A stretch of DNA of 64,000 nt from CBDCME01 sp965218865 (GTDB lineage: Bacteria; Pseudomonadota; Alphaproteobacteria; JAAXGF01): the NCBI GenBank assembly GCA_965218865.1, contig CBDCME010000069.1:62001-126000 (forward strand), in the 5' to 3' direction. Below the pieces are notes generated by a model that saw only the letters and a list, made by a program, of their open reading frames with translations, was not told the DNA's origin and did not search any database. Position numbers and translations under genes: made by a program. This document shows positions 42,428 through 50,366 of the stretch, piece after piece (position 1 is the first letter of the stretch; every line of letters begins with the position of its first letter).

Positions 42428-43396
42428 TCAATCTCTAACGTCGGAGGCCACCCGCATGCGGATGATCTTGTCGGGGTTTTGTACCACGCCGTTCCGCGAC
42501 GGGTCTCCCTTCTTGATCTTATCGACGTATTTTATGCCCTCGATGACCTCGCCCCAGATCGAATATTGGCCGTCGAGCTGCGGGTTGTCGGCCAACATGA
42601 TGAAGAACTGGCTGTCGGCGCTGTCCGGGTTTTGGGCCCGGGCCATGGAGACGATACCGCGTTTATGGGACAAGCCCTTGGTCTTGAACTCGGCCCGAAT
42701 ATTCGACCCCGAGCCACCGGTTCCGTCACCTGTGGGGTCGCCGCCCTGGGCCATGAATCCCTCGATCACCCGGTGAAACGTCAGGCCGTCGTAAAAGCCC
42801 CGGCGAACCAATTGCTTGATCCGGGCGCAATGGCGGGGCGCCAGCTCGGGATGCAGGCGGATGACGACGCGGCCATGCTTCAAGTCCATGTACAAGATGC
42901 TCTCGCGACCGGATGGGTCGTCGGCGCCGCCGGGCGCGAACGATTTTTCGACGTTCCGCCGTTCAACCAACTCCGTTGGCGGGGGAGGGGTAATCGACAT
43001 TCCGCACATGGCCCCGACGGGGCAATATTTGTCCGCCCACCGGCGCAACGTTTGCGTCCCAACCCCGGGAACTCCCTCGACGACCATGGCGCCCCGATTG
43101 CTGGAAACCATGCGCGCCAATCCCCATCCACGCAAGGTATCGATCCGCCGCATGACGTCACCCGACGGTATGTTAAGGGCCGAACCGAGTGATCGCGGCG
43201 AGTATCGCTCATGGGCGAGGCGGCAGATCAGATCCCTGAGAACGTCGTCCCCCAGTACGGCGACCAGGCGGTTGATGTCCTGCGCCATCCCGAAGGTGGT
43301 TCCCGGACCGGCAAAGGGGCCCGGAAAGGCCCCCTCGGCGCGCGCGGGCGCGGCGGTAATCAAACAGGCAAGAGCAAGGGCAAAAATCGTCCTCAT
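42428..43396 (-). CDS. Exported winged-helix domain fused to cyclophilin
   Basis: 322 residues. Signal peptide MRTIFALALACLITAAPARA; winged-helix-like domain about 42-135 (LGDDVLRDLICRLAHERYSP, TLRGWGLARM, LRRWADKYC, then AMCG); linker rich in Pro and charged residues; cyclophilin-type peptidyl-prolyl isomerase from about 163 to the end. The isomerase keeps its catalytic arginine and glutamine (FHRVIEGFMAQGGD) and binding loop (SADSQFFIMLADNPQLDG). Periplasmic cyclophilins (PpiA-like) catalyse proline isomerisation, so here export makes sense. The winged-helix part is closest to those in the SDR and DUF4202 fusions at 15.1 and 23.2 kb. The IS1-type transposon ends 65 bp beyond its stop. Confidence 0.85.
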   Translation of the reverse strand: MRTIFALALACLITAAPARAEGAFPGPFAGPGTTFGMAQDINRLVAVLGDDVLRDLICRLAHERYSPRSLGSALNIPSGDVMRRIDTLRGWGLARMVSSNRGAMVVEGVPGVGTQTLRRWADKYCPVGAMCGMSITPPPPTELVERRNVEKSFAPGGADDPSGRESILYMDLKHGRVVIRLHPELAPRHCARIKQLVRRGFYDGLTFHRVIEGFMAQGGDPTGDGTGGSGSNIRAEFKTKGLSHKRGIVSMARAQNPDSADSQFFIMLADNPQLDGQYSIWGEVIEGIKYVDKIKKGDPSRNGVVQNPDKIIRMRVASDVRD

Positions 43397-43809
43397 AAAG
43401 CCTTCCTTCGCGCCGTGGAACCGGCGTCTTTGATATCCACGTCATCCTGTCGATCGGATCCATACCCTGTTTCGGCTTTCACCGAAAGGGGGTTCGAGGC
43501 GCAATATTCCGCATTCTACCGGATCAATTCGCCCCAGGATTCGATGGCGACTGGCGAACGATCACCGTATCCGGCCAATCCGCCGCGCGCTTGGTTGTAA
43601 TTGCCGTGTCCCGGCGAGGTCCGCGGCGGAGATATGGCAGCGGATGCGGTGGCCATCGCCAACGACCTGGTTTGGGGGCGCGGGATCTTGATCATCCGGA
43701 AAGGGCCGCGCGGTGTTGTTCGATCGCGAGACCAAACGGCCGGCCCTCGCGGTAGAAGTCGGGCCGGGTGCTGTTAAACTTGCCGAATACCGATCGTGGG
43801 AGCGATGGG
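43397..43809. other. Intergenic region, no gene seen
   Basis: About 0.4 kb between divergent genes. It must hold the promoters of both the cyclophilin fusion and the TPR gene, but I see no clear -35/-10 pair, repeat or coding similarity. Confidence 0.35.
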
Positions 43810-44553
43810 ATGAGAGGTTTGGGGCTGTTCCGTTCTCTGTTCGCCGCCATCGCTTTCGCGGGCGCCTTCTTGGCCAACCCCGCCGCCGAGGACCTCACTT
43901 TTTGCCAGCAAGGCATCGGCGCGCGCGAGGCCGGCGATCACGATCTCGCGATCAGCCGCTACACGCACTGCCTGGATTACGGCGACCTGACCCGCGGCAA
44001 CCGCGCCGTAATCTTCTACAACCGAGGCAACGCGTATAAGGCCAAGGGCGCGTACGACCACGCGATCGCGGACTTTGATGAGGCCATCCGCCTCGACCCG
44101 GGCCTTGCCAAAGCCTTCAACAACCGAGGCCGGGCGCGGTTTTATCTGGGGCGGTATTCGGACGCTGTCCCGGACCGCGCCAAGGCCGCCGAGCTGGCGC
44201 CGGATGACGTCTATTCGGGCTTGTGGCACTATCTTGCCCGGGCTCGGGCGGGGCAAGGCAGGCGCTCCGCGCTCGCCCCCCACGCCGGCAAGGGGGCGTG
44301 GCCGGGGCCGGTGGCGGCGATGTTGCTGGGCAACACCTCGGCGGACGCGCTTCTCGCGGCGGCGCGCGACCCCGATCCCAAGACCCGAAACGAACAATTG
44401 TGCGAGGCCCATTTCTACATCGGCCAGAAGCTCTTGCTCGAGGGCCGCAAACGAACAGCGGCGGACCATTTCCGCGCCGCCGTCAACACCGGTGTCACCA
44501 ACTTCATCGAGTACGCCGGCGCCAAGGCCGAATTGAAACGCATGGAATATTAA
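43810..44553 (+). CDS. NlpI-like TPR protein, exported
   Basis: 247 residues from ATG 43810. Signal peptide MRGLGLFRSLFAAIAFAGAF and then tetratricopeptide repeats: FYNRGNAYKAKGAYDHAIAD, FDEAIRLDPGLAKAFNNRGR, ARFYLGRYSDAV. The C-terminal half has the NlpI layout: a SGLWHYLARAR segment, WPGPVAAMLLGNTSADALLA, and FYIGQKLLLEGRKRTAADHF with NFIEYAGAK. NlpI is an outer-membrane lipoprotein scaffold for peptidoglycan hydrolases in enterobacteria; here no lipobox cysteine follows the signal, so it is probably soluble periplasmic. It is divergent from the exported cyclophilin fusion. Confidence 0.8.
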   Translation: MRGLGLFRSLFAAIAFAGAFLANPAAEDLTFCQQGIGAREAGDHDLAISRYTHCLDYGDLTRGNRAVIFYNRGNAYKAKGAYDHAIADFDEAIRLDPGLAKAFNNRGRARFYLGRYSDAVPDRAKAAELAPDDVYSGLWHYLARARAGQGRRSALAPHAGKGAWPGPVAAMLLGNTSADALLAAARDPDPKTRNEQLCEAHFYIGQKLLLEGRKRTAADHFRAAVNTGVTNFIEYAGAKAELKRMEY

Positions 44554-44909
44554 TATAACGGGGACAGTATACAATTTTTATGAGTTAGTCGTAACTAACT
44601 ATCTCCGGCCTTCGAGAGAAAACCCGCCCCCATGGCCGATCACGTCTCCACGCCCCCAGAACGATCCGAACCGACGGCCCTTGCCCGCACGATATCGCGC
44701 CTCGCCCCGGGGCGATCACCGCCAGCCATGGATAACGATCCCCGCCCATTCCCCCCGGGACCTTGGGAACGGCGAAAAAACACGGCCGATTCTCCGGCCA
44801 CGCCCGGCCGCACCCGCCGGTCCTTAGAGCCGTATCGCGACAAGCCAAAATCGGATTGTCCGTCCCCACGCAATTCCAAAAGGCGGCGGACAAGCTATAC
44901 CTGAAACGC
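44554..44909. other. Intergenic region with RAYT-REP-like motif
   Basis: It contains GGGGACAGTATACAATTTTT near 44561, a motif typical of REP sequences mobilised by RAYT transposases; a similar GGACGGTATACAGATTTATG occurs near 14783 and CTGTCCCCGTATAG at 44930. Nothing else recognisable. Confidence 0.4.
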
Positions 44910-45066
44910 CTAGTCCGAAAATTCGTAAACTGTCCCCGTATAGAGACAGAGAATGATGTAGAGAATCAGCACCGGAAACGAGAGAACGATGTCGAAGACG
45001 CGGCTGATGAGAAGGTCGACCCAGCCGCCGAGATGGCCGGCGAGCAAACCCAGGGACCCCCTCCTG
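44910..45066 (-). pseudogene. ABC-transporter permease fragment (OppC/DppC-like)
   Basis: About 40 codons read SLGLLAGHLGGWVDLLISRV and FDIVLSFPVLILYIIL, which matches the conserved membrane segment plus EAA-like loop of dipeptide-type ABC permeases. The sequence is cut upstream by the left end of IS110 copy 3 at about 45066, and downstream it passes into the REP-like CTGTCCCCGTATAG motif. No other part of the gene is in the window, so this is a relic marking where IS110 copy 3 entered. Confidence 0.6.
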
Positions 45067-45076
45067 TACCATATAA

Positions 45077-46243
45077 TATCAACCGCCCTCAACATTGACT
45101 TGTGCGAGCCCACGCTCTGAGGCCGATGGACATGATCTTCCAAGGTTGGTCGGTCAGGTTGTTCCAGGCTTGGCAAGAGGCCTCGACGATGGCTTCATAG
45201 GAGTCGAAGACACGATTGGAGAGCCAGTTCTGGCGGAGGTATTGCCAGACATTTTCGGCGGGATTGAGCTCCGGGGACTTGGGTGGCAAAGGCACGAGGG
45301 AGATGTTCTCCGGGATGCCGAGTTTGGCAGTGGTGTGCCATGCGGCTTGGTCGAGCAGCACGACGGCATGGGCGTTTGGGGCAACGGCCCGGCTGATTTC
45401 CTCGAGATGCAGGTCCATGGCTTCAGTATTGGCGCGCGGCATGACCAGCGCCGCGCCCTCACCGCGCTCGGGGCAGATGGCGCCGAAGAGATACGCCGAA
45501 GAGGTCCGTAGGTCCTTGACCTGGCGCGGGCGCGATCCCTTTGGGGCCCACTGGCGCACCAGGCTGTTCTTCTGGCCGACGCGCATTTCATCTTGAAACC
45601 AAACCTCGATGGGCGTGTCCGGTGGCTGTGCCGCTACGATTTTCGCCAAGTGTTCGGGAAAACTTTTTTTAAATTCCTCCTGTGCCCGCGCATCCTGGCC
45701 GACGTGGCGCGGGCGCGCGGAAATATGCGAGAACCCGAGCGCGGCCAGCAGCTTGCCGACGCTCCGCTCGTGATAGTCCACGCCGAAGCGCGTTCGGATC
45801 AGTTGCTTGAGATCGATGCAGCGCCAGCGCACGACCCCATCCCGTTCGGGATCGGGACCGGCCTCGATAGCCCGCGAAAGCGCCGCCATTTGCGACGGCG
45901 TCAACCGACGCAACGCCCCGTTCGGCTTGCGGTCGATCAGACCGGCCGGACCTCCCGCGTTGAACCGGTGAACCCAGTCCCGCAACGTCTGCCGATCCAT
46001 GCCGCCAATACCCGCCGCGCACGCTCGATCCATCCCATCGTAGATGGCCGCCATCGACAAAAGCCGTCGCGCCTGGTTCCCATCATCGCTCCGTGCCGCA
46101 AGAACACGGACTCTTTCAGCATCAAAGTCGTTTCGCAAAGGAATCGTTGGCATTGAACACACTCCCTTGTTGCCAACAACCTTGAATCACACAAAACCTA
46201 GCGTGTAAACCTTTGCGCGAGTCAAACTCTGGGGCGGTTGGTA
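45077..46243 (-). mobile_element. IS630-family element, copy 2, nested in IS110 left end
   Basis: Ends TATCAACCGCC and GGCGGTTGGTA. Its flanks, CTGTACCAT on one side and AAGTTGACCACTCG on the other, are contiguous in IS110 copy 2 (CTGTACCATTTAAGTTGACC). So this element jumped into the left end of IS110 copy 3 at a TA. Confidence 0.9.
45089..46153 (-). CDS. IS630-family transposase
   Basis: 354 residues from ATG 46153, with GGGAG eight bases upstream. Same protein as copy 1 apart from a few residues; it keeps ENVWQYLRQN after the third acidic residue and has the A7 run that leaves the frame open. HTH (MDRQTLRDWVHRFNAGG) and DDE motifs (WFQDEMRVGQ, VLLDQAAWHTT, LNPAEN) are all present, so it should be active. 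Confidence 0.9.
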   Translation of the reverse strand: MPTIPLRNDFDAERVRVLAARSDDGNQARRLLSMAAIYDGMDRACAAGIGGMDRQTLRDWVHRFNAGGPAGLIDRKPNGALRRLTPSQMAALSRAIEAGPDPERDGVVRWRCIDLKQLIRTRFGVDYHERSVGKLLAALGFSHISARPRHVGQDARAQEEFKKSFPEHLAKIVAAQPPDTPIEVWFQDEMRVGQKNSLVRQWAPKGSRPRQVKDLRTSSAYLFGAICPERGEGAALVMPRANTEAMDLHLEEISRAVAPNAHAVVLLDQAAWHTTAKLGIPENISLVPLPPKSPELNPAENVWQYLRQNWLSNRVFDSYEAIVEASCQAWNNLTDQPWKIMSIGLRAWARTSQC

Positions 46244-47643
46244 TAAGTTGACCACTCGAACATAGAAAGTTGATGTGGTTGTTGTTTTGTGGATAACGCG
46301 GAGTGTTATCCACAAAATGCGGTCAGCTGAAGATCTGATCGGGTCATTTTTTCGGATCGGACGAGCCTTCTGGGAGCGACCCATTGCTCCCTGTGTTTCG
46401 AGCACCTGGGGGGGACGCGTGCCCCGGAGGGACGGCCGCGGCGGACAGCCGGTGGGGAGTTGCGCCTGCGAGCGCCAGTACAGGGAATGTTCGGCGTCGC
46501 GGCGGTCCGAGGCAAGAGAGGAGAAAGGCGATGAACTTTGATTGGTTTGCTGGCATTGACTGGGCGACCGAGAGGCACCAGGTTTGCCTTCTTGATGGTA
46601 ACGGCGTCATCGTCGTTGAAAGGTCGTTCGCCCACAGCGGGGAAGGGCTGGCCGAGTTGTGCGCGTGGCTGACGAAAAAGAGTGGCAGTGTGCCGGAGAG
46701 GATTGCCGTCTCCATCGAGGTCCCGCATGGGGCGGTCGTCGATACCTTGCTGGAGCGGGGTTTCGCCATTCACAGTATCAACCCCAAGCAGCTCGACCGC
46801 TTTCGCGATCGTTTCACCGTCGCCGGCGCCAAGGACGACCGCCGCGACGCCCATGTCCTCGGCGATTCCTTGCGCACCGACGGCCATTGCTTTCGTCGCT
46901 TGAAGGCCGATGCTCCCGCCATCATCGAACTGCGCGAATATTCGCGCCTGGGCCGAGGACCTCGGCCAGGAGCGCGTGCGCCTCGCCAACCACCTGCGCG
47001 AACAGTTGAGACGCTATTATCCCCAGGCCTTGGAGGTCAGCGACGATGTCGCCAGCGAGTGGTTTCTCGCCCTGTGGAAGAAGGCGCCCACTCCCGAGAA
47101 GGCGCGGCGCATCCGAACCAATACCGTTGCCAAGCTGCTGAAAACCCACCGCATCCGCAAAATCGACGCGCCTGAAGTGTTGCGCCTCTTGCGCCAAAAG
47201 CCGCTCACCGTCGCGCCGGGAACTATCGCCGCCGCTTGCGCTCATATCGGTTCCCTGGCCGAGCGTTTGCGCCAGGTCAACCGCCAGGTCAAGCAGGCCC
47301 GAAGCCGCATCGACGGCCTCTGCCGACACATCGCCGATCAACAGGACAGCGCCTCGGGGCAGAAATCCGAGCAGCGCGACGTGGACATCCTGCTTTCCAT
47401 GCCCGGAATCGGGAGGACCGTCCTCGCCACGCTGCTCGCAGAAGCCTCGACGCCCCTGCGGGAAAGAAATTACCAGGCCCTGCGCACCTTGTCCGGCGCC
47501 GCCCCCGTTACCCGCCGGAGCGGCAAACGCTGTCTCGTCATCATGCGTCAGGCCTGCCACGTTCGGCTGCGAACCGCCCTTTACCACTGGGCCCGCGTCG
47601 CCATCCAACACGATCCCATCAGCCGCCAACGCTATGCCGCCCT
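46244..47643 (+). mobile_element. IS110-family element, copy 3, 3'-truncated
   Basis: Left end from about 45064 (beyond the nested IS630) and 46244 onward. It matches copies 1 and 2 until 47643, where it changes abruptly to unrelated sequence after the codons for RQRYAAL. The last 86 codons and the right end are missing. The left-end hairpin at 46285-46317 (TTTTGTGGATAAC arms) is intact. Confidence 0.88.
46531..47643 (+). pseudogene. IS110 transposase, frameshifted and 3'-truncated
   Basis: Starts at ATG 46531 after GAGGAGAAAGGCG. It has the DEDD domain (DWFAGIDWATERHQVCLLDG, DDRRDAHVLGDSL), the same +1 shift at about 46945-46955, then LANHLREQLRRYYPQAL, MPGIGRTVLATLLAEA and LSGAAPVTRRSGKRCL. 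The match ends at 47643, and the frame runs on to 47803 through unrelated codons. The C-terminal tail needed for folding is missing, so this copy is probably dead, but its left end may still produce a guide RNA. Confidence 0.85.
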
Positions 47644-47873
47644 TACCGGACCATGCGCCTATTTCGGCAGCGCCGAGAAGGAGACTGGGCGGGTGTTTTC
47701 CGGCGCCTGGGCGCGGCGCTCGACCTTTGGGCGGACTAACGCGGGTCGGGGAAAGGATGAAAATTGGCCACGATCTCATGATCGAAACGCAAGGGATCCT
47801 TAACGTTCGCACTTTAACGTCAATCTCTTCCTGATAATAAAATTGTTGCCGTGGTAGGTCACGCGAGAACGAA

Positions 47874-48436
47874 ATGCACGATCAACGTCTAGGCCGTATC
47901 TCCGTCATGATCGTCGAAGACGATCGATATATGCGCAAGCTCCTGAACGAGTGTTTTCGGGCGCTTGGCGCGGGGCCCATCGCATGCGTCGGGGACGGGG
48001 CCGAGGCCCTCCGCGAGCTGGCGATCAAGCCTGTCGACCTGTGATCTGCGACTACCAGCTGCCGGGCGTCAACGGTGTCGAGTTCGTGCGTGTCCTGCGC
48101 AGCGCCGCCGAATGTCGCAATAGGGACGTTCCCGTCATCATGCTCACCGGTCACGCCAATCCCTTGCTCGTCAAGGATGCCCGCAAGGTGGGGGTCAACG
48201 ACTTTCTGGTCAAACCCGTATCGCCGGCCATGCTCTGCAACCGCATTCTTAAGTTGTTGAAATTGCCCGGTGACTTCATCCAGTCGGGCAATTACTTGGG
48301 CCGGGAACGGCGGCGGGGCCAGGCTTCCATTCCCGGTGGGGATCGCCGCCTGATGAGCGAATCCTCGCCAGGGCACCACTTAAAACAAGCCGCGCGGCCG
48401 ATGCCCATTAATCCACCACCATCTCCGATCAAATAA
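47874..48436 (+). pseudogene. Single-domain response regulator, frameshifted
   Basis: CheY-like receiver. The first part from ATG 47874 reads VMIVEDDRYMRKLLNECFRA with the acidic pocket and ends at a TGA (48042-48044) after AIKPVDL. One base later in the other frame the match continues: VICDYQLPGVNGVEFVRVLR with the phospho-acceptor Asp, VIMLTGHANPLLVKDARKVG with the conserved Thr, and FLVKPVSP with the conserved Lys. A single missing base (CTGTGATC for CTGGTGATC) explains the break. No output domain follows. It is a pseudogene or a sequencing error; the intact protein would be about 187 residues. Confidence 0.75.
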
Positions 48437-48556
48437 ACGCGCGATACGGCCAGGGCTTACCCGCCGGTTCTTCCCGTTTCGTTGATAGAATCGAATCTCG
48501 ATGCCAAGAACGCATCGCAAACGACGTCAATGGGAGCGCGCGAAACCCGTTCCGAC

Positions 48557-48980
48557 TTACCGCGTCACCCCGCATTCATCGCCGCCGCCGCACCAGTCGT
48601 AGGACCAACGGCGCATCTTGGAGCGGGCGTAACGTGACGCCGGCGCGATCACTAACCGCCCATTCAAATTTCGGTCGAAAATCACCAGCCCCATGCCTTG
48701 GAGCTCTTTCAGGGCCTGCATGATTCGCGGTACGGGAAGCTTGGTCGCACGGTAGAGCGACTCGGGTGAGATATCCGAGAACGGCACGCGACAAATGATC
48801 GTGCGCATCACCGGATCGGAATTGACGCGCAGATTAAGTGTCGGCATCTCTCAGCCAAGCGGCAACTTGGGCCAGCCCTATATCGTTTTTATCCCCCGTT
48901 GCCATTTCTGCGCTTAACGGGCTGACCACGAGCAATGCCGCCCAGGCAATTGCCCAGCGCATAACGGACACATTTTTCAT
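48557..48980 (-). pseudogene. Exported winged-helix protein H, frameshifted
   Basis: The signal peptide and linker (MKNVSVMRWAIAWAALLVVS to AQVAAWLRDADT) run from 48980 to a TAA at 48834. The winged-helix domain is in the next frame: LNLRVNSDPVMRTIICRVPF, YRATKLPVPRIMQALKELQG, MGLVIFDRN, MRRWSYDWC, then DECGVTR. One extra base around 48840 separates them; removing it restores the pattern AWxxDADxLNLRVNSDPV seen in paralogues B and C. A downstream start at 48847 cannot supply a signal peptide. Frameshift or assembly error. Confidence 0.72.
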
Positions 48981-49112
48981 ATAGGGATTCAGTGGACAAT
49001 TGTCACCCCTCCATGGAACGAGTCCTCGTGTGGTGCCGTTTTGGCCGGCGCCGCGGCGCCAGAAAAGGGAATCGGCCATTCTCCCGCCCCGATAGCCGGC
49101 GTAATCTGGGCA

Positions 49113-50075
49113 ATGGTGATGAATACGCTTTCCCTGGCGGTCCTTGTTTTGTTCGCCCCGATTGCCTCGACGATGGCGGGGGCGTCGGAGTGCACGCCCG
49201 AGGGGCCCGGGGTGGGCGCCGTTGTGGGTGTTGAGGCCAGTTCCCATCGCGAAGGTGGCCGTCGGCGGCCCGGCGAGAGCTTTCGTGATTGCGTCGGTTG
49301 TCCCCAGATGGTCGTTATTCCGGCCGGATCCTTCAACATGGGTTCGCCGCCGAACGAGGCCGGGCGCCTTGAAAACGAAGGCCCGCGGCACCGGGTCTCG
49401 ATCCGGCACCCGTTCGCCCTCGGAAAGTACGCGGTGACGCGGGCGGAATTCGCCATGTTCGCGCGGGTGAGCGGGCACCGAACGGGGGGTTTTTGCATCG
49501 GTGGAGCGGGGTGGCGCGACCCCGGGTTCCTCCAGGGCGATCATGATCCCGTGGTCTGCGTAAGCTGGCACGACGCCAAGGCCTACGCGGTCTGGATCGG
49601 GCACCTAACGGGGTTCGAATACCGTCTTCCCAGCGAAGCCGAATGGGAGTATGCGGCCCGCGCCGGCACCGACGGTGCCCGCCACTGGGGCGATGCCGTC
49701 GGTCGCGGCCGGGCGAACTGTGCCCACTGCGGCAGTGACTGGGACGGCCGTCGCAGCGCGCCGTCCGGTTCGTTCGCCGCCAACCCGTTTGGTCTTCACG
49801 ATATGCTCGGCAACGTCTGGGAGTGGGTCGAGGACTGCTGGAACCCATCCTACGCCGGCGCCCCCGCCGAAGGGTCGGCGTGGACCTTCCCGGGATGCCG
49901 TGGACGGGTATGGCGCGGGGGCTCATGGGATTACGGACCCTGGAGCGTCCGGGCCGCCAGTCGGAGCTGGCTTTTTCCGGGCCTGCGCGGCGTCAATGGT
50001 GGCTTTCGCCTGGCCCGACCGCTCGCGGACGGGGCGCTGGGGCAAAACCCGGATAGAGGTGAACAAGCCCGATAG
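49113..50075 (+). CDS. SUMF1/formylglycine-generating-enzyme-like protein, exported
   Basis: 320 residues from ATG 49113, chosen because MVMNTLSLAVLVLFAPIAST forms a signal peptide (frame open to 49041). FGE-sulfatase domain about 60-310: MVVIPAGSFNMGSPPNEAGR, PFALGKYAVTRAEFAMF, PVVCVSWHDAKAYAVW, YRLPSEAEWEYAARAGTD, GNVWEWVEDCW, RVWRGGSWDY and GGFRLARP. True formylglycine-generating enzymes oxidise a sulfatase cysteine using two cysteines near the C terminus; these are not evident in the expected place, so this may be a non-enzymatic C-type-lectin-fold member. The stop lies inside a 19-bp tandem repeat. It overlaps no gene but faces the winged-helix gene H divergently. Confidence 0.8.
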   Translation: MVMNTLSLAVLVLFAPIASTMAGASECTPEGPGVGAVVGVEASSHREGGRRRPGESFRDCVGCPQMVVIPAGSFNMGSPPNEAGRLENEGPRHRVSIRHPFALGKYAVTRAEFAMFARVSGHRTGGFCIGGAGWRDPGFLQGDHDPVVCVSWHDAKAYAVWIGHLTGFEYRLPSEAEWEYAARAGTDGARHWGDAVGRGRANCAHCGSDWDGRRSAPSGSFAANPFGLHDMLGNVWEWVEDCWNPSYAGAPAEGSAWTFPGCRGRVWRGGSWDYGPWSVRAASRSWLFPGLRGVNGGFRLARPLADGALGQNPDRGEQAR

Positions 50076-50146
50076 AGAGGAACAAGCCCGATAGAGAGGA
50101 AGAAGCCCGATAGAGAGGAAGAAGCCCGATAGAGAGGAACAAGATT
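50052..50146. repeat. 19-bp tandem repeat, five units
   Basis: Five consecutive 19-base units GATAGAGAGGAASAAGCCC (first unit GATAGAGGTGAACAAGCCC, last ending in AAGATT). It begins within the last codons of the SUMF1-like gene. The unit length is not a multiple of three, so copy changes move the C-terminal frame. Confidence 0.9.
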
Positions 50147-50264
50147 GTGGGGAAAGACGGTTTGGGACGGCGAACCACGGATGATCACACCGGTTGGAGA
50201 TCCCGATGCGTGATCCGACCATGGCCCGCCGGCCGAAAAATTTTGTAGCGAGTCGATATTAAAC

Positions 50265-50293
50265 TTGAGCTGTCGGTGGGAACTCAATATAGT
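50265..50293 (+). promoter_or_regulatory. rpoH promoter candidate
   Basis: TTGAGC at 50265-50270, 17 bases, TATAGT at 50288-50293, leaving a 5' untranslated region of about 65 bases before the rpoH start. Matches the housekeeping sigma consensus; the CTTGAG part could also serve a heat-shock factor. Confidence 0.55.
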
Positions 50294-50366
50294 GGCTCAT
50301 AGTTTAGAGGCGCTCAAGAACAGGGCCGCCGCGCGTACATAAGCTTGGGCAAGCAGTTTTAGGACC

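Noticed and set aside
44632..45098. Small frames between the TPR gene and IS630 copy 2
   Set aside because: No similarity and low-complexity charged sequence. The only supported coding trace there is the permease fragment on the minus strand.
50052..50146. CRISPR array
   Set aside because: The 19-bp units are directly adjacent with no spacers, and there are no cas genes.
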